From assembly GCA_028023455.1 (NCBI GenBank), contig JAQFVV010000017.1, forward strand, positions 1,296,001 through 1,360,000: a stretch of DNA of 64,000 nt, written 5' to 3'. Positions 12,581 through 24,587 of this stretch are shown here, in pieces (position 1 is the stretch's first letter; each line of letters starts with the position of its first letter). The notes beneath the pieces are model-generated. The model did no database searches, had not been told where the DNA came from, and saw only the letters and a program-made list of their open reading frames with translations. Origin of the DNA: Epiperipatus broadwayi (lineage: Eukaryota > Onychophora > Udeonychophora > Euonychophora > Peripatidae). The position numbers were made by a program, and so were the translations under genes.

Positions 12581-13161
12581 GAAGTTTTGCGTGTATGTAT
12601 GTAATGTATATTTTTGTGTATATATGTGTATATGGTCTATATATATAGTTTGTATATATATATTGTAGTTCTGAGAAAGATTGCAGGGGAAATCGAAACT
12701 GTTAACTGTCAAGAAATGATTGGAAGAGCAATGGTTTAATAACAAAGGAATTAAATATGTAAAAAGAGGATTGATAAGTATTCTTTTAAAATATTAAATC
12801 AAAAAAATTTCTCCATTTCAATAGGCTTCAATCAAACTTTTGATGTATTTAAAGAAAAAAAATCACTACTTTTATCCAGTAAATTAACCATATCTCTTTT
12901 TTTTTATTTATTTAAAATAAAATATATATATACATAATTTTTATTTTTCTTATTTCTAAGTCCCATATTAAATATTTATTTTAAATAATTACAAATCAAA
13001 TCCATAACAAAATATAAAATAACATGATTATATTTCTCACTTATTAAACAAACAATTTTTATCAAAAGAGAAAAAAAAAATTTAGTGTGCTGTGAAATTA
13101 AAATTTAAAAATAAAGTGGCTCAAGTGGAAAGTTCAGAGGTCACATTTACATCTCATCATC

Positions 13162-13989
13162 TCATTTACAGATAGGAAAAAAGCCTTCTCTTCTTGAAAC
13201 TTGTATATTGCCCAAATAATACTGATAGGATTCTATTGTAGTAGTTAAAAGATCTTTTATAGCAAATACTGGTTTACCATCATCTTCACTGCTACCAATT
13301 ACATCTGAAGAGAGTTCATTCTTAAATTTAGAATGTATATAAATATTGCTTTTATCATTAAAGGCAGATATGGAATAGAGATCATTTGGTATTTCACAAT
13401 TGTCAAAATATGAATTATTGATTACAGCTTGAATAAATGAACAGTTATATATAACACATTTTTTAAAAGTGCAACCACAAAATTCAGAAAAATTAAAGTC
13501 ACAATTAGATAATGTAGTATTCGAAAAATCACAGAGAAAAAATTTGGCATTTATAAATGACATATTATGGATTTTGACAAAAGGACTAAAAGTTATTCTA
13601 ATACATTCCACACTATCAAAATCCCCACAATTTAAAGTCAAATCAATAAATCCGCTAAAATGTGAAGAAAGAATGATATCTTTATCACTGCCATACAGAG
13701 ATTTAATAAAATCAGGGAAAGGTTTTTGTTGAGAAGGGTTTTCATTGAGCTGTTTCATATACTCACTTAAATCTATTTCATTTTCAGCAATGTAAATGGG
13801 TAAATATTCTTGATGAAATTTTACTTCAGGGCAATATTCTGATGTTTCATTAAAACATTGATCACTGTTTGAAGTGATGAACAATTTTGGAATTTCATCA
13901 AAAGAAAATATTTCACTCCTAAATCCATAAATTTGGGGATCACAAGCTTTTTTTTTTTTAAAAAAGTCGACAACATACTTCATTTTCAA
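13162..13989 (-). CDS. C-terminal pentapeptide-repeat part of the same frameshifted gene
   Basis: A frame of 275 residues ending at TGA (13162-13164). The first codon of the open frame is TTG, so it is not an independent start; the first ATG (13983) lies inside the overlap with the upstream frame. Residues about 143-204 are a clear pentapeptide repeat: F, L or I recurs every fifth position (F145, F150, F155, L160, F165, F170, F175, I180, F185, I190, F195, I200), with C, N, D and S between, for about 12 pentads or three turns of a quadrilateral beta helix. Such repeats are common in bacteria and rare in animals (KCTD9 is a known animal case, but no BTB domain is visible here). A possible polyadenylation signal on this strand lies near 12977-12982. 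The product is unidentified. The relation to the helical N-terminal frame is inferred from overlap and shared strand. Confidence 0.62.
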   Translation of the reverse strand: MKMKYVVDFFKKKKACDPQIYGFRSEIFSFDEIPKLFITSNSDQCFNETSEYCPEVKFHQEYLPIYIAENEIDLSEYMKQLNENPSQQKPFPDFIKSLYGSDKDIILSSHFSGFIDLTLNCGDFDSVECIRITFSPFVKIHNMSFINAKFFLCDFSNTTLSNCDFNFSEFCGCTFKKCVIYNCSFIQAVINNSYFDNCEIPNDLYSISAFNDKSNIYIHSKFKNELSSDVIGSSEDDGKPVFAIKDLLTTTIESYQYYLGNIQVSRREGFFPICK

Positions 13990-14674
13990 TATTCCTCTTT
14001 ACAAAAAAATTAAACTCCCTTACTTGGGTCTCATAATTTTTATATTGCTTTCGTAATCCTGGCATTTTAAAAACATTAAATAATTTCCAATTAATATTAT
14101 TAATGGTCGCAACCTTTTTATTATTTTTATGAGGAGATAGACTACCATTAGCAATATGATCAAGAAGACGATTTCTATCGAAGACAGCATTTACTTCTGC
14201 ACAATAACTAAAAATACAGTCAACAGCATGCTGTGCTAATTCATCAATATGTTGATCTCGTAATAATGTGATTTGGTATTCATAAATTCTAGCAGTTTCA
14301 TATGAAACCTCTCTAATAACTACTTTTGCAACTCTTTTCATCATGTCACCCATAATTAAAGAGATTTTTGTTGACTTTACATGATGATAGTAACCTGTCA
14401 TTATTACTATACATGCATTTATAATGGGCAACAGTATACATGCTGCTTTTCCAATTAGTGGAAAAGTTTCTAAATATTTCATTGCACTAATAATATTCCA
14501 CTTGCGTGCTTTTTCTTCTGTGGTTAACCTTTCCCATAACCCTGTCAATTTCGCTTGTGCCATATATTCACAATATTTGTCCATGAAACAATATTCAACT
14601 TTGTTTTTAAATAATTCAACTTTTACTTTAGTTTTCTCATCTCTTGGTAATTTGAGATCCAAAGTGCTAGCCAT
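13958..14674 (-). CDS. N-terminal part of a pentapeptide-repeat protein (frameshifted gene)
   Basis: A 238-residue frame starting at an ATG with a good context (A at -3, G at +4) and running MASTLDLKLPRDEKTK onward. It is predicted helical throughout. Residues about 71-94 form a strongly hydrophobic stretch (FPLIGKAACILLPIINACIV and on) that could be a membrane segment or a buried helical hairpin. The frame ends at a TAA overlapping the start of the next frame by 32 bp, at a T6-A12 run, so this and 13162-13989 look like one gene of about 510 residues split by a one-base shift or a sequencing error. It lies on the same strand as, and only about 150 bp past, the last visible CCDC146-like exon, so it is probably nested in an intron. 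An AG at about 14705-14706 could be an acceptor for a 5' UTR. I do not recognise the domain and assign no function. Confidence 0.6.
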   Translation of the reverse strand: MASTLDLKLPRDEKTKVKVELFKNKVEYCFMDKYCEYMAQAKLTGLWERLTTEEKARKWNIISAMKYLETFPLIGKAACILLPIINACIVIMTGYYHHVKSTKISLIMGDMMKRVAKVVIREVSYETARIYEYQITLLRDQHIDELAQHAVDCIFSYCAEVNAVFDRNRLLDHIANGSLSPHKNNKKVATINNINWKLFNVFKMPGLRKQYKNYETQVREFNFFVKRNIENEVCCRLF

Positions 14675-14827
14675 GTTTGATTGTTCTTTAATAAAAAGCG
14701 ATCACTGCAATATCATTTTTAATCATTTTACATAATCCACATAGAGGTATATGTTACAATATATATAATTAAATATTCAAGATCATTAATAAGTAGTATA
14801 ATAAGTTTTTACTATCACTATACATAC

Positions 14828-15052
14828 CTTTCATCTTTTTGTTTCTGGATCTCTTCACAATGACCGCTTAGAAGAACTCTCTCTTTTTTGCTGCAAATGA
14901 TAATGGAATTTAGATTGTTTATATCAAAATTCAATTGTTCAACATTTTTCTCCAATTCTTGTTTTTTCTGATTCTGTTTGTTTAATTCTTTTTGTAGATT
15001 CTCACATTCAAGGAGTAAAGTATTTTGATGTTTCATTTGTTGTTGAAGTTGA
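14828..15052 (-). CDS. CCDC146: CCDC146-like coiled-coil protein, exon 5 of 5 seen, far downstream
   Basis: 225 bp. The acceptor ttttattttag is at 15053 onward and the donor GTATGT at 14822-14827. One leading base, 74 codons and two trailing bases make it phase-compatible with exon 4 at 55753 (AA plus T gives Asn). The product runs QLQQQMKHQNTLLLECENLQ, then a long E/K/Q/N coiled coil ending GHCEEIQKQKDE. Joined to exon 4 it gives a gapless match in length and pattern to my memory of CCDC146. The splice would span about 40.7 kb. An open frame extends upstream of the acceptor to 15165 but is less helical and I read it as intron. The C-terminal exons were not found in 1-14827 and may lie beyond the window. 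This could instead be an exon of a different coiled-coil gene. Confidence 0.62.
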
Positions 15053-15169
15053 CTAAAATAAAAGCATAAACCAATGTTTATGATACATGTAAGCATAAAG
15101 TCAATGTATGACAAATAATCCATCTGCAAGTGATCATACTCAGCATCTTTAATCCAATCTTTCATACTT

Positions 15170-17495
15170 TCCAGAATTCAACATAAAATTTTTATCAACA
15201 TGGTCACTTTTACCTACACTGCTTTTTCTTCACAATTCCTACTTATTGTTTAATACTTTAAAAATTAGAAAATTTGATTTTTTTTAAAAATTTTGATATA
15301 TAAACATGTGTTCTATGAATACCTTTTCTCTGTAATGGATCAATTAAAAACTGTTTTACATTACATTTACATTACAAATTTCTTAGATATATATATACAC
15401 ACACCTAGACCTCATTTAATAATTGTCTAGTATTAGCGATATTTCACAATAGTGATCATCATTAATTTGTACCCACTACTTCGATTTACAGTTGATTATT
15501 TACTATAACGATCAGGAAAATTTTTTTTTTACAAATTTTTTTGGCAGCCATCTTGAATTTTGCATCACTGATAATGTCAGAGAATAGATATTTTAAAGTC
15601 ATTTTACCCAAAAGCAAAAGGACATTACTGTAATACATGTACAGGTAATGACTTTGCTGAAATTGTATAGCACATATTTTATTCATAAAACATATGTTCA
15701 TGTTTTTTTTTCTTTTTACATAGATTTAAGTTGTATTATCATACATACATACACATACAGTACAGTCTGTACAGTACATACATATTTCAAGTGAATATCT
15801 GCATAATACAGCACTATTTACATAAGCATATTACATTAAGAGTTTTGGTTTACATATTTGTATACACTGCATTCGATACCCAAGTTAGTGTAATTTTTTA
15901 GCTTTAGGAAATGACCATTTTTTTTGCCATAGACTCCCATTATGCTTAACGATGAGCTTTGGAGGACCAATTGCCATCACTAAAGGGGATAAAGGTGTAT
16001 ATATATTATAACATGATAAAAATGTGATGCTGGAAAAATGATCAATCTAATCTGACTGAAACTAGCTCAATCATTAGTTGCCATTGGTAATGAATATTGA
16101 TTATAATATAAATCTAGCTTAAATGTGGAGTGCCACTTTATAACACCCCTAAAGTTGATTTGGTATTTTGTAACAATTGCCACTTGTACATGACTGTCAT
16201 CATCTAGCATTGGGTAGCTGCTTGGTAACCATAACAATGAATCTTCTACTTAACTTCTTTCTACAATTATTCCATCAACATTAGTCATACAACGAAAAAA
16301 ATCATCCTATAAAGTTTTAGATGACTACTTATTACTGACATTATACGGCAATAAAAGATCATGAAAAAGAATGCCCTTAAGATTTAATTATTTATAACAG
16401 AGCAAAAAATGCATTAGCAAATGGTAACTCTGTTAGAACCTATGTAGAATTATCTAGCTTGGTTATTGGACACCCTAGGCAATAACAATATTTTCAATAC
16501 ACAATTGTTTAGACTGTCCACTATGCTATAATAAAATACTAACAATATCAAAATCTAATTTATTCAGATAGTATTTAAAATGAAATAAAGCAAACAAGAT
16601 CATCACCTCAGCCACCAATAAATATATTCATTATTCCCAAAGTAAATTGCAATAAGCAGTGAAATTGTATATCATTGCCCTAAACAATGATGGATGCTTA
16701 AGATATCTATTTGATTGATAATTCAATAAAACTGAATCCAAATCAATAAATAACTAAATTCCAACATACTCTACTAATTTAATATTATTTATAGTAATGT
16801 AAAATTTACTTTAATATTTAATGACATTCTATTTAAATCAACTAGTTTCTAAATAATTATAATTACATTTTGAGAACATTTTCTAAACTACACAATATTT
16901 ATAATGTTTAAATAAAATAAACCCTTACTTAGTTTTGTATCTACTTTAATAAAACATTAAATATAATACCAATATTTCATTCATAGCATACATTAGATCG
17001 ATATGCAATTATTGCTTAGGCTCCAAAATGAAGCACTCCATAAGAATTTATTATCAAGAAATCTATTAGATAATTTCATATTTTACAATACCCAATCACA
17101 TTGTAGATAAAACATATCATAGCTTTCTATTGGATATTTACTGCCTTACAATCACTGATATTATTCATCTACTTAATTCTCCAATCAATCGATTATAAAA
17201 ATGGATTTTATAACAATTAAACTATATATGATGATAATTGGCAGTTATCCAGGTCAAAGATAACATAAAGTTAATTTATGATCTTCACTTCAAAGAAGTT
17301 TAAAAGTAATTAAGACAGATCATTTTGATTAATGACAGAATGAAATCTATTAAGATTTTTGTAACCGGATAAGATAAGCAAATAAATAATCAATTCTGAA
17401 CTAATGAAATTATTTCTACCAGTAATATTGACTTAGATAAGTAAACAAATATTTAAATGCAGGAACAAATATAAAATTTATACCTAATCAGATTT
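15170..17495. other. No gene seen; start of the putative 40-kb intron
   Basis: AT-rich DNA between CCDC146-like exon 5 and the foldback element at 17.5 kb. No repeat from the families listed here was recognised. Confidence 0.5.
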
Positions 17496-17499
17496 AATT

Positions 17500-17692
17500 A
17501 TAAATTTATTTAACACACATTAAACGTAAGTAATATTTACTAAGGCAATAAACCTCAAGAATGTGTGCTTGAAAATGTGATGGTAGGGAGTTCTACAGGT
17601 CTTAACCACAAGTTTGTGGATAAGACCTGTAGAGAGCCCTATCTTTGCAATTTCAAGTGCACATTCTTGAGGTTTATTGCCTCAGTAAATAC
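17500..17692. repeat. Foldback element (hairpin MITE-like)
   Basis: Arms 17535-17610 and 17612-17690 form an almost perfect inverted repeat, with outer ends ATTTACTAAGGCAATAAACC and its complement and an apex at accacaagtttgtgg. The internal GGTCTTA/TAAGACC and GTTCTACAG/CTGTAGAG match. A half copy lies at 57745-57870, and it shares with this one about 35 bp of sequence to the left of the hairpin, so the full repeat extends beyond the hairpin. Confidence 0.8.
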
Positions 17693-17699
17693 TAATCAA

Positions 17700-19880
17700 A
17701 TTTAATAATGATATATAAAAATGTACATATATCTAATTCTATTTCATTTACCAAAATGAGTTTGATCTTGGATCAGACTTCAAGTACCAAAATTATCTTG
17801 GACGTTCAAAAGAAATAATTAGACAGATTCACCAGATTTTAAATTAACTTTAAATTTATTGGTTTATAATAAAAATTAATGACAATAATAATAAAAAATA
17901 TATAACATGTCAGTTAACTGAAGTTTGCAATAAAATCATAACCAGTTAAAAATATACAATCCTAGGTTTCTTTAATATATGAATAAATGGTAGTCCGTTA
18001 CTGTATAGAATCAATTAAAAAATATATATATGAAACTCCAAAAATGTGTTGCATGACGATAATATTATATAAAACTGAAGGAGAGATTTTAAATATCTTC
18101 CTGAGACTTTAAATAAAATATACAATGCTTAAAAAATGTAATCAAATAAAAATTGATTTCTATTTATTCATTAATGTAATTTCTAAATAATAAGCTAACA
18201 TTAAAAAACTATATATTTAAACCCTTTTTTTTATACAAATATCCTCAAGTTAAATTTGGCATATATATTAAAATTTTAAATACTTGAAAACGTCAGGTTG
18301 TATTAACCTATTTCATCAGTGTTTAAATAATGAGAACAATAATGAATCTCTCTGTTCTTTTTAGTGCACGAATTCTATAATAACTTGTATATATATATAT
18401 ATGTATGTGTGTGTATATATATAAACAAACATAAACACTCTATTTCTTTTAACAATATATATATAGAAATCATACCATCTAAGTGAATGTCTGTCAGTTT
18501 TCACACACTAGTACACAGAGCTTCTGGCTCCTAGTCCTAATGTGTAGAGATGATTTTTCTTTAAGTAAAGAAGATGAACATGAATGATAACTATCATGAA
18601 TCTGAATCCAATTATTTTCACATTTAAATTCCGATATTTCCTTTAAGTATATAAATGTACCCAAGCTTTTAAAACAATAGGTACTTAGTTGTTACAAAAT
18701 CACCTATCACTGGCTTTATTTCCTTTTTTCATTGGTAATCACGTATAAAGAGAATTTTTTTTCATTGACGAAAATTCAATCCAAGTGAATAATAAATCCT
18801 CATTTTTTCTTTCCAGATTAAGAAAGTGAAATTTAGATTGCTTGATATTACACGAGTTAAATTGATTGATCTTGTGAAATCCATATATCTGAAATACAAT
18901 TGGGGTTTGCATTCATCATGAATAAACAGATGAAATTCTAGATTTGTTTGGCAACATAATTTTTTTATAGCCAATCTGCACATTTTGATGATTTTTATTT
19001 TGTTGTTTTACATTTTGCTATATCCCCAGAAATTTCATCAATGAACTGGCCTTAATTGAATGGGGAGATAATTAAAATTTTTATTCTTCCATAGTTTTAA
19101 AATGTAATTACTTAAACAATAAAATTTGATAAATTTTTAAAGGCAGATATAAACATATCTGTTCTAGGCAATGACAAAATTACAAGAATTCAAATTACAG
19201 CATCTTGATTCTAGATACTCTTGATGATGCTACAGTTATCACAATGACTGTTGGAAATCACTCAAATCTCACTCAATGATGTAAAAATTTGTTCAAGAAA
19301 ATTTGCTTCCAATTAATAAGTGAAATGGAGATTTTAAAATAATTGAATACAGTTAAAATAAAATCCTGTTTTGAAAGTTCAATATTATTTTTCATTTTAA
19401 ACCAAAATAAAAAATTCATATCACAATTTTAATACATTTTAATAAATATAGGTGATTTTACATGTTTTTAATAATAGTTTTCCCATAACTAATTTATGAA
19501 CAAACATATATGAAAAATAAAACATTTACTTTTATAATAGATGATTATAATAACAGAAATTGAAATGTGTAATACTTAATAATATTGATTTTATTCAAGT
19601 GATCTTTTTTTTATTCGCTTAACTATTTCCAAAATCTATTTATTTATTTACCTGTTTATATATTTTTTAGATTGATCACAACAAATTTGGGATTTGTTGC
19701 TAGAATTAGCAGTAAGTAATATCATTTTAAAGTATTAGGTTGCCATGGATATCTAGTTAACATTATGTTTCAAGATCCCCATTATCCATATATCAAGTGA
19801 AATGAAAATTAAACAAGATCAACAAATTTCTTTATATTTTTTAAATACTATAACATACAGCATTAATCTGGTACTTACAA
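17700..19880. other. Mostly featureless; one decayed hammerhead-like trace
   Basis: At 18285-18325 the minus strand reads CTGATGA, then a stem AGGTT/AACCT, then GACG instead of GAAA, followed by ttttcaag. It resembles a PLE-type terminus but is inactive and isolated. Confidence 0.4.
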
Positions 19881-19889
19881 GATATATAT

Positions 19890-20960
19890 ATATATATATA
19901 TATATATGTAATATACAAATCAATATATATATCAAAATACATTACAATTTATATAAATTATATTCTTTTAGAAGTACTTTCGACTATACACTTTGTAGTC
20001 TTTATCAACTATATAACATTGAATAATCAAAACGAGACAACCTTTAACAATACCCATAGTTCAATTCAGATTTCCCACAATTCTGTTATCTTAACATTTG
20101 ATGACTGGCGATTCATTAACATTTGACGATTTCTTGAAATCAACATAGCCTCTTTTATTTTACGTTTATTATGACAATGTTCAATTTGAATAATTTTCAT
20201 ATTTTTATAATCAAATTTAAATCCATATTGACAAGATTTATTATGATCAAATATAACAGATGATGAAGGTTTATTTACATCTGTTCCATATTGATTCTCT
20301 TTTTGAATTCTATTATATAAGATGAGCAGGTCAAGTTTATTAGGAAAATTTATAATGGTTTGTGTCATATTGCTTTTTTCTCTACAAATAACATAAATAG
20401 ATTGCTTAATAATTCTAAAATTCAAAATTCTATTATATATAGATTGATATGTGGATGCGGCGTACAATACATTGGTGAATCTAAGTGTACATTTGAGAAG
20501 AGAATAAAAGAACATATGCTTTTATATAATAGAATTCAAAAAGAGAATCAATATGGAACAGATGTAAATAAACCTTCATCATCTGTTATATTTGATCATA
20601 ATAAATCTTGTCAATATGGATTTAAATTTTATTATAAAAATATGAAAATTATTCAAATTGAACATTGTCATAATAAATGTAAAATAAAAGAGGCTATGTT
20701 GATTTCAAGAAATCGTCAAATGTTAATGAATCGCCAGTCATCAAATGTTAAGATAACAGAATTGTGGGAAATCTGAATTGAACTATGGGTATTGTTAAGG
20801 GTTGTCTCGTTTTGATTATTCAACGTTATATAGTTGATAAAGACTACAAAGTGTATAGTCGAAAGTACTTCTAAAAGAATATAATTTATATAAATTGTAC
20901 TGTATTTTGATATATATATATTGATTTGTATATTACATATATTGTGAAACAAATACAGAT
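19890..20960. mobile_element. Two Penelope-like 3' ends in head-to-head inverted duplication
   Basis: The plus strand 20385-20776 encodes the GIY-YIG domain (RLICGCGVQYIGESKC, FEKRIKEHML) to the end of the ORF (KITELWEI). The minus strand 20320-20066 encodes the same C-terminal segment from NRIQKENQYGTDVN onward. The arms are about 430 bp each (19890-20320 and 20523-20950), nearly identical at the DNA level, separated by about 200 bp that contain the GIY-YIG N-terminal part only in the plus orientation. Both arms include the stop codon, a short 3' UTR, the hammerhead-like motif and a TA-rich end. High identity of the arms implies a recent origin or gene conversion. Confidence 0.85.
20829..20874 (+). 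ncRNA. Hammerhead-like motif in PLE 3' UTR (altered core)
   Basis: TTGATAA (20834-20840) in place of CTGATGA, stem II GACTA/TAGTC (five pairs), GAAA at 20861-20864, then a 2-bp stem III (AG/CT, loop TA) and CTT with possible cleavage after T20870. A mirror copy is on the minus strand at about 19968-20013 (TTGATAA at 20002-20008). The copy at 10758 also has TTGACAA, so the altered core is shared by all three PLE tails here. Confidence 0.45.
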
Positions 20961-21719
20961 ATCAAACTTTATTTATTACATATATATATGTATATAACCA
21001 TTAGAAACCAGTCAACACTTAGACAATTCCAATACAGATAACAATCAATAATTTCAAACTGTTGTCAAGACAACCTCCTTTTAACAATAAAAATAGAATC
21101 CCATATATATTTATAGAGACACTAAAGATTGCAACGTGATCACAGAGATTGAAATTATTAGAACATAAGATATTATATTTAATGTTTACACAGTTATATG
21201 ATATACATAAAATAGTTTGGGTTAAATCATGTGTTAGTTTTCATTAATTCCCATTTTGATAATTTAACTTTTCAAAGAAAAGCTGTTAAATCTCAAATGG
21301 AAACAAGATTGACTGTGAGATAAAGAATGAGATTGAGCTTGAAGTAGTTGAGAATTCAAAATATGTGGATTAAGAAAATAGTTATTTTCTTCAGTTTTAT
21401 CATTAATTGATTTGAAGTTTATATTAGAAGAAAGAGATAAAATAAGTGGTCTCCATAAGGCTGGAATATGTTGCACTTCATTAGCTCTATTTAAACCAGT
21501 TAGTCTTTTTAATATTTCAATTAACTCTCATAATTTTCAAATAATATTTTTTCAAATTATCAAGTAGTTTTACCATTATCAAAATCAGATTTATGATCCA
21601 TTTCTATTTGAGATCTAATGGTTTTTCTTTGAAAAGTTAACTTTGACAATGGGAATGCTATTTCATTGAAACATTGGAAATTACTCAAAACTAACACACG
21701 GTTTAACCTAAAAACTATT

Positions 21720-22680
21720 ATATATATATATATAAAATAAGAAACTATCTCTTCCCTCGGATAAATTAACTAAATTTGTACAAATAATTTGTCAATTGAA
21801 ATATCAGACTCATAGTAAGATCAAGTCCTGATTCAAGTATGATGAATAAAGGCTGGTTTATATAAGAATAAGCTTTTAGCATAAGTAATTCACTTATGAT
21901 TTTAAAACACTTGACAGGTGAGTACATGTAAATTTAAAATCAATCTAATAGGGAATATATGAAGAGTAATTTCTTTCAACAACATTACATATATATAAAT
22001 CAGTAAATCATTTATTACATATATTTAACTAATATAATTCAAAGTTGCACATAGTTAAAAATGAAAAACTTTCTTTTTCCTGTGATATATAAACTAAATT
22101 TGTGCACACAATTTGTCAGTTGAAATATCAGGCTCATAGTAAGATCAAGTCCTGATTCAAGTATGATGAATAAAGGCTGGTTTATATAAGAATAAGCTTT
22201 TAGCATAAGTAATTCACTTATGATTTTAAAACACTTGACAGGTGAGTACATGTAAATTTAAAATCAATCTAATAGGGAATATATGAAGAGTAATTTCTTT
22301 CAACAACATTACATATATATAAATCAGTAAATCATTTATTACATATATTTAACTAATATAATTCAAAGTTGCACATAGTTAAAAATGAAAAACTTTCTTT
22401 TTCCTGTGATATATAAACTAAATTTGTGCACACAATTTGTCAGTTGAAATATCAGGCTCATAGTAAGATCAAGTCCTGATTTAAGCAGGGTCAATAAAGG
22501 TTGGTTTATATAAGAATATGCTCTAAGAATAAGTGATGCACTTAGACTTTTAAAATACTTATTGATGGGTGTGTGCATATAAACTTAATATTAATCTAAT
22601 AGTACATGTATGAAAAGTAATTCCCCCCCACCCACAAGATTGCATGCATATATTTATAAATCACTAAATTATTTCTTTAT
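21720..22680. repeat. 324-bp tandem repeat, three copies
   Basis: The landmark atatcaggctcatagtaaga recurs at 21801, 22125 and 22449, exactly 324 bp apart. Copies 1 and 2 are almost identical over the second half; copy 3 diverges after about 22485. No coding capacity; the short frames on the minus strand (22039-22251, 22363-22578) are parts of the repeat. It follows a family D copy and the PLE pair. Confidence 0.9.
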
Positions 22681-22689
22681 ACACACAAA

Positions 22690-24585
22690 CTTACATATAT
22701 ATATATTGTAGGAGTATATAAATACTCATACATACATATAATCAATATGTATACATTATATTTGTATTCTTATTATATTTATGAAAATAAATATATAATT
22801 TAATAAGTTAGTATTTTTCATTCTTTAAAATGAAAAAAACATTGTAGAGAAAAGACAGTTGACAAGGTAATGAATGACCTCTGGGTTCACATACAGCTTA
22901 TCGAATTAAAGGAAATAAAAATTAACTTAGTGTTTTAATATCCAATTGTATTGAAACAATGTAGAATGTGGTATGCTTCAGCAAGCTGATAGAAAGAGAT
23001 ATAAAAGTAATTCTATTTTTATTAGAAGATTAAGAATTCTATTTTTTGTCAACTATATCCTCATAAAAACTTATACTGTGTTCAATTTAAAAGAACAGTA
23101 TAAGATAAAATCTATATTTTGAATGATTTAATATTTATTAGAAGAAATTTCTAATATTTGTTTAAAGAAAGTAATTTGAATATATTTTCATCTTCTATAA
23201 ATTTTGTTCGAATTACATGTTCTAAAATGTAAACTTCATTTTAAAAAAGAACATGTTTATAAAAATTTCAACTAGATTTAATGTACTTTACATTATAAGG
23301 AAACTTCAGAGTGAGTAGAATGCTTATTTATTGTAGGATATATAAAATGCACTTGCCTAGTCAAATATATATGTGTGAATAACATCTTTTGCAAATGCCT
23401 ATAAAATTATATAGAAGCTATATCTTCAAAATAGAATTACAATTGTTAATCAAGAAACTGTATATTAACAAAGATGAAATCTACATTCAAGAAGGAAACT
23501 AAATGTCAACTTTGGATCCCCTATTATTTTCTTCAATGTATAACAATGAAGGAATTAAAAATTGCATCTTCGAAAGATTTTCATTCACGAATTCCAGGAA
23601 CATCTAAGACTATTCTTTTATAAATACCATTTAAATTTTTAAAAATTATAATTGGGAAAGATTAATTTCATTTCCTTTATTATCGTATTCATTTTATTAA
23701 AGAAATGAACAATAAGAGAGAATTAATAATTTAAAATATTATTATTAATAAAGATTTAGATATAGGTTAAGAAATATTAATATGGGGAAGGGATAAAGTG
23801 AACTTGGAGGTAAGAGATTAAGTTATTTTTAAATTCACATACTATTATTTTCTATGACATGACACTACATTGTTTATACTAATCCAAATAGTCTAAAAAC
23901 CATAATGTATGATAAGTAAATAAATGACTAACCTTGATATGAAATATATATTTTTATATTAATAAACATAAATTACTTACAATCATTTTAATGAATGAAA
24001 ATATTATATATAAATGATTAGATTATTATTCGTATAATGTAATTATTATAGAATAGTGTTACTATTTAGATACTTATATTTTATATACGTTATGTAATCA
24101 TGTAGTGTTATAAGTTAGAAAATATATCTACCATAAGTAAATAGAATATTTATATTTTTTAATATAAGGAAGTAGATATATAAATAATTTTTATATATTG
24201 TAAAATTTAAGTTATTTATTTGTTAAATAAATAATTATTATGTTTTTATATTAAATTAAATGAAGTCTTCAATTTTGTTTTATTTAATTTAAAGACTTAG
24301 TGAGATTTGTTATTAATATTACTTTAGAATATCGATAGGAACCTCTGAAGAGAGTAAATTGTTAAACTTCCCTGAGTTCGAAATCTGAGCATAACAGTTA
24401 AGTCAATCAAGGTAAAAATTGATTTGATGTGGTTTAGATATAATAATTTATTAATAATAAGTTATTTGTTGGGAACAGATATAGTTTTATATCACAATTA
24501 AATCACATTATTCATGGCATCCTATATGAAGACCTTAAATCTGACTATAGTGAAATGCAACTGCCTTAACTTATCTTGTTGAGAG
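22690..24585. other. No feature supported
   Basis: Very AT-rich, with many short A/T runs and no open frames or recognised repeats. Confidence 0.5.
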
Positions 24586-24587
24586 AG

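Noticed and set aside
13469-13732. Plus-strand 87-codon frame
   Set aside because: It is antisense shadow of the pentapeptide repeats.
13940-13990. Programmed ribosomal frameshift in the pentapeptide-repeat gene
   Set aside because: A run of T6 then A12 is present, but the required shift is +1 from the upstream frame and does not fit the common -1 slippery pattern; an indel or sequencing error is simpler.
14424-14735. Plus-strand 103-codon frame
   Set aside because: It is antisense shadow of the pentapeptide-repeat gene's N-terminal frame.
18285-18325. Hammerhead ribozyme on the minus strand
   Set aside because: CTGATGA and a 5-bp stem II are there, but GAAA is replaced by GACG and no stem I is evident.
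20066-20515. Host gene of 149 codons
   Set aside because: The C-terminal two thirds is the inverted copy of the PLE endonuclease frame; the N-terminal part is chance open frame.
22039-22578. Two nearly identical minus-strand 70-codon frames
   Set aside because: They coincide with the 324-bp tandem units and have no independent support.
21720-22680. CRISPR array
   Set aside because: Period of 324 bp and near-identical whole units are a tandem repeat; no short repeats with unique spacers exist anywhere in the window.
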